A stretch of 64,000 nucleotides of DNA, from contig NZ_VZPF01000010.1 of assembly GCF_008801695.1 (NCBI RefSeq), positions 1-64,000 of the forward strand. Reading direction: 5' to 3'. The translations under genes and the position numbers were made by a program. Position 1 is the first letter of the stretch; every line of letters starts with the position of its first letter. The notes beneath the pieces are model-generated. The model was given only the letters and a program-made list of their open reading frames with translations, did not search any database and had not been told where the DNA came from. Source of the stretch: Pantoea stewartii subsp. stewartii (GTDB lineage Bacteria > Pseudomonadota > Gammaproteobacteria > Enterobacterales > Enterobacteriaceae). Of this stretch, positions 1 to 10,857 are shown piece by piece.

Positions 1-127
1 GACGTGGTTGCGTTACGTCATCGGTCATATACAGGACTGGCCGGTGAACCGGGTCCGCGATCTGCTGCCATGGAAGGTCGAGCTTCCCTCTGCCTGAACG
101 TCAATACGGTCTGAATGCGACGCTTAC
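1..127 (+). mobile_element. 3' end of an IS66-family element (transposase C-terminus and right end)
   Basis: Frame 2 is open from the window edge to a TGA at 95-97 and encodes 31 residues including IQDWPVNRVRDLLPW. This resembles the C-terminus of IS66-type TnpC transposases, where a 'WP.NR...LLPW' pattern is typical. The coding part is followed by a short tail ending CGACGCTTAC at about 118-127; read inward this is GTAAGCGTCG, the GTAAGC-type start usual for IS66 termini. Only the right end is inside the window, so completeness and the 8-bp target duplication cannot be judged. It lies just downstream of the glyS terminator and does not disturb a visible gene. The family call is from memory of the motif; the exact end is approximate. 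Confidence 0.6.
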
Positions 128-185
128 GTTCTTTTATTGCGTCCGCAAAAAGATAAAGTGCCACCAGCAGGTCGGGTGGCGGCAT

Positions 186-214
186 AAAAAAAGGGACGAT
201 ATCTCGTCCCTTTT
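186..214 (-). terminator. Rho-independent terminator of glyQ-glyS
   Basis: On the minus strand a 7-bp stem (GGGACGA/TCGTCCC, loop of 4) at 193-210 is followed by seven T residues. It starts 18 bp after the glyS stop codon. Confidence 0.85.
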
Positions 215-231
215 ATCTGTATCAGAACCGA

Positions 232-2301
232 TTACTGCAGCAGCGAGATATCGGCCACCTGCAGGAACAGCTCACGCAGTTTCGACAGCAGCGTCAGTCG
301 GTTAATTCGCACCGCCGGGTCTTCTGCATTCACCATCACTTTATCGAAGAAGTTGTCTACCGCTTCACGCAGCTGCGCCAGTTCAATTAACGCATCCTGA
401 TAACGTCCTTCTGCAAAGTAAGGCTGCAGTTTGCTGCTCAGGGCGGTCACAAACGTGGCCAGTTGGATCTCTTCATTTTCTTTCAACAGTGATGCCTGAA
501 CGCTGTCATTCAGCGGTTCTGTTGATTTTGCCAGAATATTCGAGACACGCTTGTTGGCCGCCGCCAGCGCGGCCGCTTCATCAAGCGTACGGAAATGCGA
601 AACCGCCTTCATACGTGCATCAAAGTCCGCCGGACGGGTTGGACGACGTGCCAGCACCGCCTGCAAGGTATCGATGCTGTGGCCTTCTTCCTGATACCAG
701 GTACGGAAACGGCCCAGTATAAAGTCGATGACGTCATCAACCACGTTCGCATTGCTCAGCTTGCTGCCATACAGACGTACGGCCTCTTCGGTGAGCGTTT
801 GCAGATCAAGCGGCAGATTTTTTTCCACGATGATGCGCAAAACGCCCAGCGCGGCACGACGCAGAGCAAAGGGATCTTTATCGCCTTTAGGATGTTGACC
901 GATGCCGAAAATACCGGCCAGCGTATCCATCTTATCAGCAATGGCCAGCGCACAGGCTACCGGGCTGGACGGCAAATCATCACCTGCGAAACGCGGCTGA
1001 TATTGCTCGTTCAGCGCCACAGCGACATCTTCGGCTTCACCGTCATGACGCGCATAGTGCATGCCCATAACGCCCTGGGTGTCGGTAAACTCAAACACCA
1101 TGTTAGTCATCAGATCGCATTTTGACAGCAAGCCTGCGCGTGTGGCGTGATTCACATCTGCGCCCGTTTGTGCCGCAATCCAGCCCGCCAGCGCCTGAAT
1201 ACGATCCGTTTTATCACGCAGCGAACCGAGTTCCTTCTGGAACAATACGGTTTCAAGACGCGGCAGATGATCTTCAAGACGTTTTTTACGATCGGTATTA
1301 AAGAAGAATTCAGCATCCGCCAGACGCGGGCGCACCACCTTCTCATTACCAGAAATAATCTGCTGCGGCTCGCTCGACTCAATGTTGGTGACGAAAATAA
1401 AATTTGGCAGCAGTTTGCCTTCCGCGTCATAAACCGGGAAATACTTCTGATCGCCTTTCATGGTGTAAACCAGCGCTTCAGCCGGCACCTTAAGGAATTT
1501 TTCCTCGAAGGTGGCGGTCAATACCACCGGCCATTCCACCAGCGATGTTACCTCTTCCAGCAGGCTGTCACTCAGGTCGGCTACGCCACCTAAACGCCGT
1601 GCTGCGGCTTCCGCATCGGCTTTGATCATGGCTTTGCGGACCTGATAGTCGGCAATCACCTGACCGCGCTTTTCCAGCACATCCGGATACTGATCGGCGT
1701 TCTCAAGCGTGATTTCACTTTCGCCCATGAAGCGGTGACCACGGATAACGCGATCGGACTTGATGCCAAGAATCGTGCCGGGGATCAGTTCATCGCCCAG
1801 CAGCATCGTAACGGTGTGCACCGGACGCACAAACTGCACGTCGCTATCGCCCCAGCGCATCAGTTTCGGTACCGGCAGTTTGCTCAGCGCCGTGGCAATC
1901 ATGCCCGGCAGCAATGCCTGCGCCGCTTCGCCTTTCACCTGAGCGCGATAGACCAGCCATTCGCCTTTATCGGTGCTCAGACGTTCAGCCTGATCGACCG
2001 TGATACCGTTACCCCGTGCCCAGCCTTCTGCCGCTTTGGTGGCATTGCCCGCTGCATCAAAGGCGGCGGCAACGGCAGGTCCACGCTTTTCTACTTCACG
2101 ATCGGGCTGGGAGGCGCTCAAATGGGCGACTTTCAGCGCCAGGCGACGCGGTGCAGCAAACCAGCTCACTTCGCCATGGTTCAGATTCGCGGCATCCAAC
2201 TCGGCCGTCACCTGGGCAGCAAAGGCTTCTGCCAGGCTACGTAATGCTTTCGGTGGCAGCTCTTCGGTGCCGATCTCCACCAGGAAGGTTTTCTCAGTCA
2301 T
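232..2301 (-). CDS. glyS: Glycyl-tRNA synthetase beta subunit
   Basis: 689 residues, the usual enterobacterial length. GlyS is the large subunit of the bacterial alpha2-beta2 glycyl-tRNA synthetase; it recognises tRNA-Gly and works with GlyQ, which carries the aminoacylation site. The N-terminus [15 protein letters not shown] is the family signature, and the last roughly 100 residues form the DALR-type anticodon-binding region. The start is 9 bp downstream of the glyQ stop, so the two are co-transcribed from the glyQ side. A strong terminator follows. E. coli has the same glyQ-glyS order. Nothing unusual is seen. Confidence 0.97.
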   Translation of the reverse strand: MTEKTFLVEIGTEELPPKALRSLAEAFAAQVTAELDAANLNHGEVSWFAAPRRLALKVAHLSASQPDREVEKRGPAVAAAFDAAGNATKAAEGWARGNGITVDQAERLSTDKGEWLVYRAQVKGEAAQALLPGMIATALSKLPVPKLMRWGDSDVQFVRPVHTVTMLLGDELIPGTILGIKSDRVIRGHRFMGESEITLENADQYPDVLEKRGQVIADYQVRKAMIKADAEAAARRLGGVADLSDSLLEEVTSLVEWPVVLTATFEEKFLKVPAEALVYTMKGDQKYFPVYDAEGKLLPNFIFVTNIESSEPQQIISGNEKVVRPRLADAEFFFNTDRKKRLEDHLPRLETVLFQKELGSLRDKTDRIQALAGWIAAQTGADVNHATRAGLLSKCDLMTNMVFEFTDTQGVMGMHYARHDGEAEDVAVALNEQYQPRFAGDDLPSSPVACALAIADKMDTLAGIFGIGQHPKGDKDPFALRRAALGVLRIIVEKNLPLDLQTLTEEAVRLYGSKLSNANVVDDVIDFILGRFRTWYQEEGHSIDTLQAVLARRPTRPADFDARMKAVSHFRTLDEAAALAAANKRVSNILAKSTEPLNDSVQASLLKENEEIQLATFVTALSSKLQPYFAEGRYQDALIELAQLREAVDNFFDKVMVNAEDPAVRINRLTLLSKLRELFLQVADISLLQ

Positions 2302-2310
2302 GGCTGCCTC

Positions 2311-3222
2311 TTACTTTTTGTTATTGCACATCGGGAAGCCCAGCGCTTCACGAGAAGCGTAATAGGCTTCAGCCACGGCTTTGGTCAGGGTGCGAATACG
2401 CAGAATATAACGCTGACGTTCGGTCACCGAGATCGCCTTGCGCGCGTCCAGCAGGTTAAAACTGTGTGCGGCTTTCAGAATGCGCTCGTAAGCGGGCAAA
2501 GGCAGCGGTTTTTCCAGCGCCAGCAACTTCTGCGCTTCCTTCTCATACTGTTCGAAACAGGTGAAAAGAAAATCGACGTCGGCATATTCGAAGTTATACG
2601 TCGACTGCTCCACTTCATTCTGATGGAACACATCACCGTAGGTGGTTTTGCCTAACGGACCGTCGCTCCAGACCAGATCGTAAACGCTGTCCACGCCCTG
2701 GATATACATGGCCAGACGTTCCAGACCATAGGTGATCTCGCCGGTAACCGGTTTACACTCCAGGCCACCGACCTGCTGGAAATAGGTAAACTGCGTCACT
2801 TCCATACCGTTAAGCCAGACTTCCCAGCCCAGTCCCCAGGCACCCAGCGTCGGGTTTTCCCAGTTATCTTCAACAAAGCGAATGTCGTGTACGGTAGGAT
2901 CCATACCCAGCGCTTTCAGCGACCCGAGGTACAGCTCCTGAATATTGTCCGGCGACGGCTTGATGATCACCTGGAACTGATAGTAGTGCTGCAAGCGGTT
3001 CGGGTTTTCGCCATAGCGGCCGTCGGTAGGACGACGGGATGGCTGCACATAGGCCGCAGCAATCGGCTCCGGGCCAAGTGCGCGCAGGCAGGTCATTGGG
3101 TGTGAAGTACCAGCGCCCACTTCCATGTCCAGTGGTTGAACAATGGTGCAGCCCTGGCGCGCCCAGTAATCCTGCAATGTCAGGATCAGGCCCTGAAAGG
3201 TCTTGGTATCAAACTTTTGCAT
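2311..3222 (-). CDS. glyQ: Glycyl-tRNA synthetase alpha subunit
   Basis: 303 residues from [20 protein letters not shown], identical in length to E. coli GlyQ. It is the catalytic class II subunit that forms glycyl-adenylate and charges tRNA-Gly together with GlyS. The stretch [15 protein letters not shown] near residue 30 is diagnostic. The frame stays open for 48 codons upstream of this ATG, but that extension is not conserved, so the start at 3222 is preferred. It is first gene of the glyQ-glyS operon; the promoter should lie in 3223-3504, which is otherwise empty apart from the divergent wecH leader. Confidence 0.96.
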   Translation of the reverse strand: MQKFDTKTFQGLILTLQDYWARQGCTIVQPLDMEVGAGTSHPMTCLRALGPEPIAAAYVQPSRRPTDGRYGENPNRLQHYYQFQVIIKPSPDNIQELYLGSLKALGMDPTVHDIRFVEDNWENPTLGAWGLGWEVWLNGMEVTQFTYFQQVGGLECKPVTGEITYGLERLAMYIQGVDSVYDLVWSDGPLGKTTYGDVFHQNEVEQSTYNFEYADVDFLFTCFEQYEKEAQKLLALEKPLPLPAYERILKAAHSFNLLDARKAISVTERQRYILRIRTLTKAVAEAYYASREALGFPMCNNKK

Positions 3223-3504
3223 GATGAGTTCGCACGCGGTTCGGCTAGATAAAAAAAGAGTGCGACAGTATACCCTTTGACCGCGTGATATGCAGCCGGA
3301 AATCCGGCGGCGCAGCCGCGAGAGTGGATTTTTGGTGTCAGATTTAGCCTGCTGGCGGCCTGTCATCGCCTGATTAACCGATACGGTTATGCGTTTTCAT
3401 GCGATCCTGTGCACAGAGGGTTCTGAATCCCCGCTATTGCGCTTGTTGACGTCGACGCGACTGGCTACGCTTTGCACCGGGACGGTGCTGCGCCAGAGGA
3501 CACC

Positions 3505-4500
3505 ATGTCGCAAAAGATTTACTGGATTGATAATTTGCGGGCGATTGCCTGCCTGATGGTCATCGTCATTCACACCACAACGTGGTATCTGACCGGGCCG
3601 ATGGCCATAAAAGGTCACTGGTGGGATATTGCTAACCTGTTCAATTCAGCGTCACGCATCTGTGTGCCGCTGTTTTTTATGATTTCAGGCTATCTGTTCT
3701 TTGGTGAACGCAGTACGCAGCCGCGCCACCTGTGGCGACTGCTGGGATGTCTGGTTTTTTACAGTGCCGTGTCACTGGTTTATATCAGCCTGCTGACGCC
3801 AATTGGCGAAGGCCGTTCAATTTTAAAAATGCTGCAGAAGCCGGTGTTCTACCATCTGTGGTTTTTCTTCGCGCTCATGGGGATTTACCTCTTGTCGCCC
3901 CTGATTCAGGTAAAAAGCGTGCGGCCGCGCTACGTGGCGCTACTGGTGCTGATTGTGGTGGTCCTCGCGAATCCCAATACCATGGACCAGTCGTGGGGGC
4001 GCTTTCACTGGTTGCCCATTAACCTTTACCTGAGCGGCGACAGTATCTATTACCTGCTCTACGCCTTATTAGGCCGGGCGATCGGTACCATGGACACAGA
4101 AAGGCGCGCTATCACACCGTTGGCTGCCGTGACCTTTGTGGCCTGCGTGACCGGCATTATGCTGGGTACGAAGCGCGCGTTAATCGTTAATGGTGCCTTT
4201 AACGATACGTGGTATCTCTATTGCGGACCGCTGGTATTCATTGCCGCAATAAGCGCGCTGGTGGTGTTCAAAAATGCCTTTAATCAACGTACGCTGCCCG
4301 GTCTGGCCATCATTTCGCGCTACTCTCTGCCCATCTACGGCTTTCACGCCCTGTTCATCCATTTTATTCGCACCCATCACTATGACGATATGGCGCGTCC
4401 CTGGCTCGACCTGCCTGCCGTTTTTACCGTCACGCTGGTGGGCAGCTTATTACTGGGAATGCTGCTCAGTCGGGTGGATAAACGACATTGGGTGACCTGA
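3505..4500 (+). CDS. wecH: O-acetyltransferase WecH (acyltransferase family 3)
   Basis: 331 residues, the length of E. coli WecH. It is an integral membrane acyltransferase_3 protein with about ten hydrophobic segments, starting with YWIDNLRAIACLMVIVIH; the arginine in DNLRA and the histidine after the first membrane segment are the family's key residues. In E. coli WecH O-acetylates enterobacterial common antigen. The ATG at 3505 is chosen because AGAGGA lies about 5 bp upstream; an ATG at 3472 in the same frame has no support. It follows glyQ divergently, as in E. coli (glyS-glyQ-wecH), and its stop is 2 bp from the convergent yieH stop. Confidence 0.88.
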   Translation: MSQKIYWIDNLRAIACLMVIVIHTTTWYLTGPMAIKGHWWDIANLFNSASRICVPLFFMISGYLFFGERSTQPRHLWRLLGCLVFYSAVSLVYISLLTPIGEGRSILKMLQKPVFYHLWFFFALMGIYLLSPLIQVKSVRPRYVALLVLIVVVLANPNTMDQSWGRFHWLPINLYLSGDSIYYLLYALLGRAIGTMDTERRAITPLAAVTFVACVTGIMLGTKRALIVNGAFNDTWYLYCGPLVFIAAISALVVFKNAFNQRTLPGLAIISRYSLPIYGFHALFIHFIRTHHYDDMARPWLDLPAVFTVTLVGSLLLGMLLSRVDKRHWVT

Positions 4501-4501
4501 G

Positions 4502-5164
4502 TCAGCGCGTCAGGTTCCAGCCTCTGGCGCGCCACAGCGCGGGTAACGCGGCCATATCGGTGAACACGGTCACCAGCGGATGATGGAGTTCGGGATTATG
4601 AGCGTCGGCACAGTAATAAAACACCGGCATGCCTGCTGCGATACCGGCACGCGCCCCCGCTTCGGAGTCATCCACCAAAATACAGCGCTCGACGGGTACC
4701 TGCATTTGTTGGGCTGCGTGAAACATCAGCTCGGGTTCGGGCTTCCAGTGGCCAATATCGTAACCGCTGTAAAGACGGTCAGCGAAATGATTCAGCATGC
4801 CGGTGAGGCCCAGCGAGTGCTGCATCTTTTTCACCGTGCCGTTTGACACCACGCATATCGGTACTGCCATTTGCCCGACCAGTGCCTTCGCACCGGCTAT
4901 CGGCTTCAGTTCACGGTCAAACAAACGGGCCACTTCGCGCCGGTAGGCCGGTTCAACGTCCTCCAGCGGCAGAGCGACCCGATGCGTTTCACTGACGTCG
5001 CGGATGATGTCATACAGCTTTACCCCTTTGTACTTTTCGAACATCTCCTGTAGAGAGAGCGTAATCCCGTACTGGGCAAAGGTGGTGACATACGCGCGGG
5101 TGCACAGGACTTCACTGTCAACCAGGGTACCGTCACAATCGAAAAAGACGCATTCAACAGACAT
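4502..5164 (-). CDS. yieH: HAD-superfamily phosphatase YieH (6-phosphogluconate phosphatase)
   Basis: 220 residues of a cytosolic HAD hydrolase. Motif I is FFDCDGTLVDSE at residues 7-18 (nucleophile D9), motif II is VSN around residue 106, and the acidic motif ILVDDSEAGARAG lies near residue 166. The first motif plus a helical cap after it places it in the beta-phosphoglucomutase-like subgroup; E. coli YieH dephosphorylates 6-phosphogluconate and purine nucleotides in vitro. In E. coli yieH is next to adeP, as here, though here the two are divergent with the adeP leader between them. The start is supported by AGGAGG-like sequence just upstream on the minus strand. Confidence 0.88.
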   Translation of the reverse strand: MSVECVFFDCDGTLVDSEVLCTRAYVTTFAQYGITLSLQEMFEKYKGVKLYDIIRDVSETHRVALPLEDVEPAYRREVARLFDRELKPIAGAKALVGQMAVPICVVSNGTVKKMQHSLGLTGMLNHFADRLYSGYDIGHWKPEPELMFHAAQQMQVPVERCILVDDSEAGARAGIAAGMPVFYYCADAHNPELHHPLVTVFTDMAALPALWRARGWNLTR

Positions 5165-5226
5165 CTGACTCCTCCTTTTGTTCGGGGTACCTTAACACGT
5201 CAGCGTGGCCCTGAGGGGCCGGGATA

Positions 5227-5242
5227 TGGCAATCGGTTGCGA
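5227..5242. promoter_or_regulatory. Probable PurR operator upstream of adeP
   Basis: The core GCAATCGGTTGC (5229-5240) matches 10 of 12 positions of the PurR core GCAAACGTTTGC. It lies about 70 bp upstream of the adeP start. E. coli adeP (yieG) belongs to the PurR regulon, so the location fits. Confidence 0.6.
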
Positions 5243-5312
5243 AAAATCATTGTATTGCCGGGGCAAAATCGCCAGGATACGCGCCGGTGAAATTTTCTTC
5301 TGGATAAATGGC

Positions 5313-6626
5313 ATGAATAAACAAGGCCTTTTTCAGCGCGTATTCAAACTGCAGGAGCATGGTACAACGGTTCGTACCGAAGTGATCGCAGGCATTACCA
5401 CGTTTTTGACCATGGTATACATTGTTTTTGTGAACCCGCAGATTTTAGGTGTCGCAGGCATGGATACCCGGGCAGTGTTCGTAACGACCTGTTTGATTGC
5501 CGCGTTCGGCAGCATCCTGATGGGGCTGTTTGCCAATCTTCCTGTCGCCCTGGCCCCGGCGATGGGCCTCAATGCCTTTTTTGCCTTTGTGGTCGTCGGC
5601 GCGATGGGTTACTCATGGCAGGTCGGCATGGGTGCCATCTTCTGGGGCGCACTGGGTCTGCTCATCCTGACTCTGTTGCGGGTACGTTACTGGATGATCG
5701 CCAATATTCCGCTTAGCCTGCGCGTAGGCATCACCGCTGGCATTGGCCTGTTCATTGCCATGATGGGCCTGAAAAACGCCGGTATCATTGTGGCCAACCC
5801 GGATACGCTGGTCAGCGTGGGTAACCTCAGCTCACACAATGTGCTGCTGGGTGCGCTGGGCTTCTTTATTATCGCCATTCTGGCCTCACGCAACATTCAC
5901 GCCGCCGTGCTCATTTCGATGATCGTCACTACGGCGTTGGGCTGGCTGCTGGGCGACGTGACGTTTACGGGCGTAGTTTCTGCGCCGCCATCTGTCACCG
6001 CGATTGTCGGTCAGGTTGATATTAAAGGCGCGTTCAACATCGGCATGGCAGGCGTCATATTCTCCTTTATGCTGGTCAATCTGTTTGACTCGTCCGGCAC
6101 CTTGATTGGCGTGACCGACAAAGCCGGACTGGCTGATGAAAAAGGCACGTTCCCGCGCATGAAACAGGCGTTGTATGTCGACAGCATCAGTTCGGTAACG
6201 GGCGCGCTGGCAGGAACGTCATCGGTGACCGCCTATATTGAAAGTACCTCCGGCGTAGCTGTCGGCGGCCGTACCGGATTGATGGCCGTGGTCACAGGCC
6301 TTCTGTTCCTACTCGTCACGTTTTTATCGCACCTGGCGGCCATGGTACCGGCCTATGCTGCGGCAGGCGCGTTAATCTATGTTGGCGTGCTGATGACGGC
6401 CAGCCTGTCCCGCGTCAAATGGGATGACCTGACCGAAGCCGTCCCGGCATTTGTAACTGCCGCCATGATGCCCTTTAGTTTTTCGATTACAGAAGGCATC
6501 GCACTGGGCTTTATTGCGTACTGTGTAATGAAGCTGGGCACCGGTCGCTGGCGAGAAATCAGCCCCTGCGTCGTCATTGTCGCCTTGCTGTTTGTATTGA
6601 AAATCGCCTTTATCGACGCGCATTAA
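5313..6626 (+). CDS. adeP: Adenine permease (NCS2/AzgA family)
   Basis: 437 residues with about 12-14 membrane segments. It opens with FKLQEHGTTVRTEVIAGITT and contains LAPAMGLNAFFAFVVV (segment 3) and the motif GTSSVTAYIESTSGVAVGGRTG-like region near residue 305, both typical of AzgA/PurP adenine:H+ symporters. It imports adenine for salvage. The ATG at 5313 matches the E. coli N-terminus; the frame is open for 36 codons further upstream without conserved residues and over the PurR box. E. coli places adeP beside yieH. E. coli AdeQ is a paralogue, so adeP versus adeQ rests on neighbourhood. Confidence 0.88.
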   Translation: MNKQGLFQRVFKLQEHGTTVRTEVIAGITTFLTMVYIVFVNPQILGVAGMDTRAVFVTTCLIAAFGSILMGLFANLPVALAPAMGLNAFFAFVVVGAMGYSWQVGMGAIFWGALGLLILTLLRVRYWMIANIPLSLRVGITAGIGLFIAMMGLKNAGIIVANPDTLVSVGNLSSHNVLLGALGFFIIAILASRNIHAAVLISMIVTTALGWLLGDVTFTGVVSAPPSVTAIVGQVDIKGAFNIGMAGVIFSFMLVNLFDSSGTLIGVTDKAGLADEKGTFPRMKQALYVDSISSVTGALAGTSSVTAYIESTSGVAVGGRTGLMAVVTGLLFLLVTFLSHLAAMVPAYAAAGALIYVGVLMTASLSRVKWDDLTEAVPAFVTAAMMPFSFSITEGIALGFIAYCVMKLGTGRWREISPCVVIVALLFVLKIAFIDAH

Positions 6627-6662
6627 AACCGTACGCACCAGACTAAAGGGCGGGAAAGCAGT

Positions 6663-6689
6663 GAGCGTTACGGTAAGCTCGTAACGCTC
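6663..6689. terminator. Hairpin between convergent adeP and nitroreductase genes
   Basis: A 10-bp inverted repeat (GAGCGTTACG/CGTAACGCTC, 7-nt loop) sits between two convergent stop codons. It has no clear T run on either strand, so it is a weak or bidirectional terminator candidate. Confidence 0.45.
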
Positions 6690-6696
6690 CAGTACC

Positions 6697-7287
6697 TCAG
6701 ACGAACTGGCAGGCCTGCTCCAGGCTCAGCCGGGGTAATCGGGGCGGGAGCTTGTCGGGTAAGCCATAGCCCAGGTTAATGAGCAGGTTGGCCTGCCAGC
6801 TGGTACCGGCAAAAAAGGCCGCGTTCACTTTAAGCGGATCGAATCCTGACATCGGGCCTGCATCCAGCCCCAGCGCACGCGCGGCCATGATCAGATAGCC
6901 TGCCTGCAGGCTACTGTTACGAAATGCGGTTTCTTTAACCAGATCGGGTGTGTTGGTAAACCAGTTTCGCGCATCGGCATGTTGAAACAACATGGTCAGA
7001 TGCTGATAAAACTCGCTGTCCCAGGCAATAATCACGGTGACAGGGGCGCGCAGGGTTTTCTCAAGGTTGCCGGAGGCCAGGGCCGGCTTCAGCTTTTCTT
7101 TTCCCTCCGCAGAGGTGACAAAAACAAAGCGACCGGGTGAGCAGTTGGCCGAGGTCGGTGCCAGGGCAACCATCTGATAGAGCTTCTCCAGCAGCGACTG
7201 CTGCACCGGTTCAGGCTGCCAGTGACTGTGCGTACGGGCCTGGTAAAACAACGTATTCAGCGCGGCATCATCGAGCGGTATCGTCAT
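6697..7287 (-). CDS. Nitroreductase-family FMN oxidoreductase, RutE-like
   Basis: 196 residues, the size of E. coli RutE (malonic semialdehyde reductase). It starts [20 protein letters not shown] and has [16 protein letters not shown] around residue 50, which matches the FMN phosphate-binding loop of the HadB/RutE subgroup, and the GPMSGFDP motif around residue 143. Members reduce malonic semialdehyde or nitro/quinone substrates with NAD(P)H. No other rut gene (rutA-D, F, G) is nearby, so a role in pyrimidine breakdown cannot be inferred from context. It stands alone; 7288-7502 upstream holds no gene and presumably its promoter. Confidence 0.75.
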   Translation of the reverse strand: MTIPLDDAALNTLFYQARTHSHWQPEPVQQSLLEKLYQMVALAPTSANCSPGRFVFVTSAEGKEKLKPALASGNLEKTLRAPVTVIIAWDSEFYQHLTMLFQHADARNWFTNTPDLVKETAFRNSSLQAGYLIMAARALGLDAGPMSGFDPLKVNAAFFAGTSWQANLLINLGYGLPDKLPPRLPRLSLEQACQFV

Positions 7288-7502
7288 ATAACTCTCCAGG
7301 AAAACATCCAGTATTTAACCTGTACGTTGCGTTCACGCTTTTGGATGCCTATTCGCCCGGTTTAGTGTGAATGACCTGGCACGCCGCAAAACGTGAGCAA
7401 TCTTATCCCTCGTTATCATACCTTGCGTTACGGCAACCGATGCGCAACGCACGGCGGATTGCGTTTCTGGATGCACATTTCCACCGCCGTCTGCCCGCTG
7501 AG

Positions 7503-8867
7503 CTACTTACCAATACAGAAACTGGAGAAAATCCGGCCTAACAGATCGTCCGAGGTAAATTCACCCGTAATTTCACTTAGCGCCTGCTGCGCCAGACGCA
7601 ATTCTTCTGCCAGTAATTCCCCTGCCCATGCGCCCAGCAGTTGATGTTTTCCCTGCTCCAGGTGGGTTGCGGCTAATTCCAGTGCCTGCAAATGACGACG
7701 GCGTGCCAGGAAGCCGCCTTCCATATTGTCGGCAAACCCCATGGTCTGTTTGAGGTGATCACGTAAGGTATCAATCCCTTCGCTGGTGCGGGCAGATAGT
7801 CTGATCAGGGCATGACCATTGACGTCCGTCAGGCCGAGCGTTTCACCGGTGATGTCCGCTTTATTCCGCACCACGGTGATCGGCAGTTGAGACGGCAGGC
7901 GAGCGACAAAATCGGGCCAGATTTCCGCCGGTTCGGTCGCCTGCGTGGTGGTGCCATCAACCATAAACAGTACGCGGTCCGCCTGTTCTATTTCATGCCA
8001 GGCGCGCTCGATGCCGATACGTTCCACCTCATCACTGGCTTCGCGTAAACCGGCGGTATCAATGATATGCAGTGGCATACCATCAATATGGATGTGTTCA
8101 CGCAGCACATCGCGCGTGGTGCCGGCGATATCCGTGACGATAGCCGCTTCACGCCCGGCAAGTGCATTAAGCAGGCTCGATTTTCCGGCATTTGGCCGAC
8201 CGGCAATGACGACTTTCATCCCTTCGCGCAGCAGGCTGCCCTGTCTGGCTTCCGCGCGCACCGCATCGAGATCGCGAATGACAGCATTAAGCTGCCCTTC
8301 GATTTTGCCGTCAGACAGGAAATCGATCTCTTCATCTGGAAAGTCAATGGCCGCTTCCACGTAGATACGCAGGTGAGTCAGGGCTTCCACAAGCTGGTTA
8401 ACACGGACAGAGAATGCGCCTTGCAGGGAATTTACCGCCGAACGCGCGGCCTGTTCTGAGCTGGCGTCAATCAGATCGGCAATGGCTTCCGCCTGGGCCA
8501 GATCGAGTTTGTCGTTCAGAAACGCGCGTTCAGAAAACTCCCCAGGCTGCGCGATACGTAATCCGGGCAGGGCCACAATCCGTTTCAGCAGCAGATCCAG
8601 AATCACCGGGCCGCCGTGACCTTGCAGCTCCAGCACATCCTCGCCGGTAAAGGAGTTAGGGCCAGGAAACCATAGCGCGATGCCCTGATCCAGCACGCTG
8701 CCATCACTGTCGTTAAACGATAAGTAGTCGGCATAACGTGGTTTAGGGAGTTTACCCAGCACCTGGCGGGCAACCTCTGCGGCCTGCGGACCGGAAACAC
8801 GCAAAATGCCAACGCCGCCGCGTCCGGGCGGCGTGGCCTGAGCAACAATGGTATCGCTATGGCTCAT
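7503..8867 (-). CDS. mnmE: tRNA uridine-5-carboxymethylaminomethyl(34) synthesis GTPase MnmE
   Basis: 454 residues, as in E. coli. The N-terminal folate-binding domain starts [22 protein letters not shown]. The G domain has [12 protein letters not shown] (P-loop, about residue 224), DIAGTTRD (switch I), DTAG and NKAD. The protein ends FCIGK; this C-terminal Cys motif is universal in MnmE. With MnmG it makes the xm5U modification at the wobble position of tRNAs reading NNA/NNG codons. It is the next gene after yidC in the same direction, separated by a terminator, as in E. coli. Confidence 0.97.
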   Translation of the reverse strand: MSHSDTIVAQATPPGRGGVGILRVSGPQAAEVARQVLGKLPKPRYADYLSFNDSDGSVLDQGIALWFPGPNSFTGEDVLELQGHGGPVILDLLLKRIVALPGLRIAQPGEFSERAFLNDKLDLAQAEAIADLIDASSEQAARSAVNSLQGAFSVRVNQLVEALTHLRIYVEAAIDFPDEEIDFLSDGKIEGQLNAVIRDLDAVRAEARQGSLLREGMKVVIAGRPNAGKSSLLNALAGREAAIVTDIAGTTRDVLREHIHIDGMPLHIIDTAGLREASDEVERIGIERAWHEIEQADRVLFMVDGTTTQATEPAEIWPDFVARLPSQLPITVVRNKADITGETLGLTDVNGHALIRLSARTSEGIDTLRDHLKQTMGFADNMEGGFLARRRHLQALELAATHLEQGKHQLLGAWAGELLAEELRLAQQALSEITGEFTSDDLLGRIFSSFCIGK

Positions 8868-8884
8868 ACATTTTCTCTCACTAC

Positions 8885-8914
8885 AAAAAAAAAAGGCGGT
8901 CGCTTTGACCGCCT
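8885..8914 (-). terminator. Rho-independent terminator after yidC
   Basis: Read on the minus strand, AGGCGGTC...GACCGCCT forms a stem followed by ten T residues. It separates the rpmH-rnpA-yidD-yidC operon from mnmE. A second hairpin (CGCGGGAG/CTCCCGCG, 8933-8950) lies between it and the yidC stop. Confidence 0.88.
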
Positions 8915-8956
8915 GAGCATAACCTGTTTTATCGCGGGAGACCTCCCGCGACGGTT

Positions 8957-10597
8957 TTACGCTTTCTTCTTGTCGCGGCTGTGTAAGCCACGTTTTTCCA
9001 GCCCGCGATAGATCAGCTGCTGCTGGAGAATGGTCACCAGGTTACTGACGATGTAGTACAACACCAGACCTGACGGGAACCACAGGAAGAACACGGTGAA
9101 AATTACAGGCATATACGTCATGATCTTCTGCTGCATCGGATCGGTCACCGTCGTCGGTGACATCTTCTGAATGAAGAACATGGTGATGCCCATCAGGATC
9201 GGCAGAATATAGTACGGATCCTGCGCTGACAGGTCATGAATCCATAAAATAAACGGCGCATGACGCAGTTCAACCGAGCCAGACAGCATGTAGTACAAGG
9301 CCAGGAAGATAGGCATCTGAATCACCAGCGGCAGACAGCCACCCAGCGGATTCACTTTTTCAGCCTTATACAGCGCCATCATTTCCTGGCTCTGCTTCTG
9401 CTTATCATCCCCTAAACGCTCACGCATCGCCTGAATCTTCGGCTGCAGCATGCGCATTTTCGCCATCGAGGTGTACTGCGCTTTCGTCAGCGGGTACATG
9501 ATGCCACGCACGATGAACGTGATGATGATGATGGAGAAGCCCCAGTTACCGATAAAGCTGTGAATGAACTTCAACAGTTTAAACAGCGGCTGAGAGATAA
9601 ACCATAACCATCCATAGTCCACAGTCAGGTCAAGATGCGGCGCAATCGCGGCCATTTTATCCTGAATTTCCGGACCTACCCACAGTGTGGCATCCAGTGT
9701 CTGCTGTGCACCCGGTGCAACGGTGACCGGCGCAGATTTATAGCCGATAGCCGCCACGCCATTTCCCAGATTGCTGGTGTAAAGCGTGTTGGTTCCCTGC
9801 GTGCGCGGCACCCAGGCGGTAGCGAAATACTGCTGCAACATCGCCACCCAGCCATTGGTGGTGGTGGTGTTGAGGTTTTCGTTATCGGCGATGGTATCGA
9901 ACTTAATCTTTTCGTATTTCGATTCGCTGGTGGAGTAAGCCGTACCGCGGAAGGTATGCAGCGCAAAGTTATTGCTGCCGGTATCGCGGTGCTTAGGCAA
10001 ATCGATGGTCTGTTTTAACTGACCAAACATTGACACTTCCAGCGGCTGCTGGCTGGTGTTGTTAATGTTGTAATCAACGTTAACTGCATAGTCGCCACGC
10101 TTGAACACAAACGTTTTGGTATAGACAACGCCGTTTTCCGCCGTGAACGTCATCGGAACACGCAGCTCGCTCTGACCGTCAGCCAGTTCGAAGTGATCCT
10201 GTGCCGTGGTATACAGCGGACGCGCACCATTGTTCGGGTTGTCCGGACCATTACGGCCAGTCAGACCGCTCTGCGCCTGATAGACAAACGATGGTGTGGT
10301 TTCAAGCAGCTCAAACGGCTTGTCAGAACCCAGCTTATCCGGGTAAGTCAGCAGCAGCGCCTGATCAACATCGCCACCGCGAGTGTTGATGGTTAATGAC
10401 AGGACATCGGTCTTAACGGTGATCGTTTTACCCTGGCCACTGGCGGGAACACCGGTAGCATCACCGGCAGCGCTGTTGGTGTTTTGCGTGGTCTGGGTCT
10501 GCAATGGCTTCGGAGCGTGGTCCGTCTGCCAAGCTTGCCAGATCATGAAAGACACGAACAGAAAAGCGATGAGAAAGAGATTGCGTTGCGAATCCAT
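8957..10597 (-). CDS. yidC: Membrane protein insertase YidC
   Basis: 546 residues (548 in E. coli). Residues 4-22 form the first membrane segment ([18 protein letters not shown]), followed by a periplasmic beta-supersandwich domain to about residue 340, then the five conserved insertase segments beginning near [23 protein letters not shown]; the arginine in that segment is the hydrophilic-groove residue needed for insertion. It inserts inner-membrane proteins alone or with SecYEG. It begins 2 bp after the yidD stop. The conserved rpmH-rnpA-yidD-yidC order indicates one operon. Confidence 0.97.
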   Translation of the reverse strand: MDSQRNLFLIAFLFVSFMIWQAWQTDHAPKPLQTQTTQNTNSAAGDATGVPASGQGKTITVKTDVLSLTINTRGGDVDQALLLTYPDKLGSDKPFELLETTPSFVYQAQSGLTGRNGPDNPNNGARPLYTTAQDHFELADGQSELRVPMTFTAENGVVYTKTFVFKRGDYAVNVDYNINNTSQQPLEVSMFGQLKQTIDLPKHRDTGSNNFALHTFRGTAYSTSESKYEKIKFDTIADNENLNTTTTNGWVAMLQQYFATAWVPRTQGTNTLYTSNLGNGVAAIGYKSAPVTVAPGAQQTLDATLWVGPEIQDKMAAIAPHLDLTVDYGWLWFISQPLFKLLKFIHSFIGNWGFSIIIITFIVRGIMYPLTKAQYTSMAKMRMLQPKIQAMRERLGDDKQKQSQEMMALYKAEKVNPLGGCLPLVIQMPIFLALYYMLSGSVELRHAPFILWIHDLSAQDPYYILPILMGITMFFIQKMSPTTVTDPMQQKIMTYMPVIFTVFFLWFPSGLVLYYIVSNLVTILQQQLIYRGLEKRGLHSRDKKKA

Positions 10598-10599
10598 CG

Positions 10600-10857
10600 T
10601 TAATGTTCTCTGGTATCAAAGGTTTTTGGCGGCACAGGATCGTCACCACCCGGGTTCAAAGGGTGGCATTTTAATACGCGTTTTAAAGTCAACCAACTGC
10701 CTTTTATCACGCCAAACCTGCGTAAGGCCTCAATTCCGTATTGAGAGCAGGTCGGATGAAACCGACAGTGTGGCCCCAGCAATGGACTGATACCGCGTTG
10801 ATATACGCGTATCAGGACGATCAGGAACCGCGCGCCAGGCGACAGTGACGACGCCAT
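10600..10857 (-). CDS. yidD: Membrane protein insertion efficiency factor YidD
   Basis: 85 residues, as in E. coli. It contains [31 protein letters not shown], where the Cys pair and amphipathic helix are the family hallmark. It is a small inner-membrane-associated factor that assists YidC-dependent insertion. Its start lies inside the 3' end of rnpA (37-bp overlap in another frame), an arrangement also seen in E. coli that suggests translational coupling. Its stop is 2 bp before the yidC start. Confidence 0.94.
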   Translation of the reverse strand: MASSLSPGARFLIVLIRVYQRGISPLLGPHCRFHPTCSQYGIEALRRFGVIKGSWLTLKRVLKCHPLNPGGDDPVPPKTFDTREH

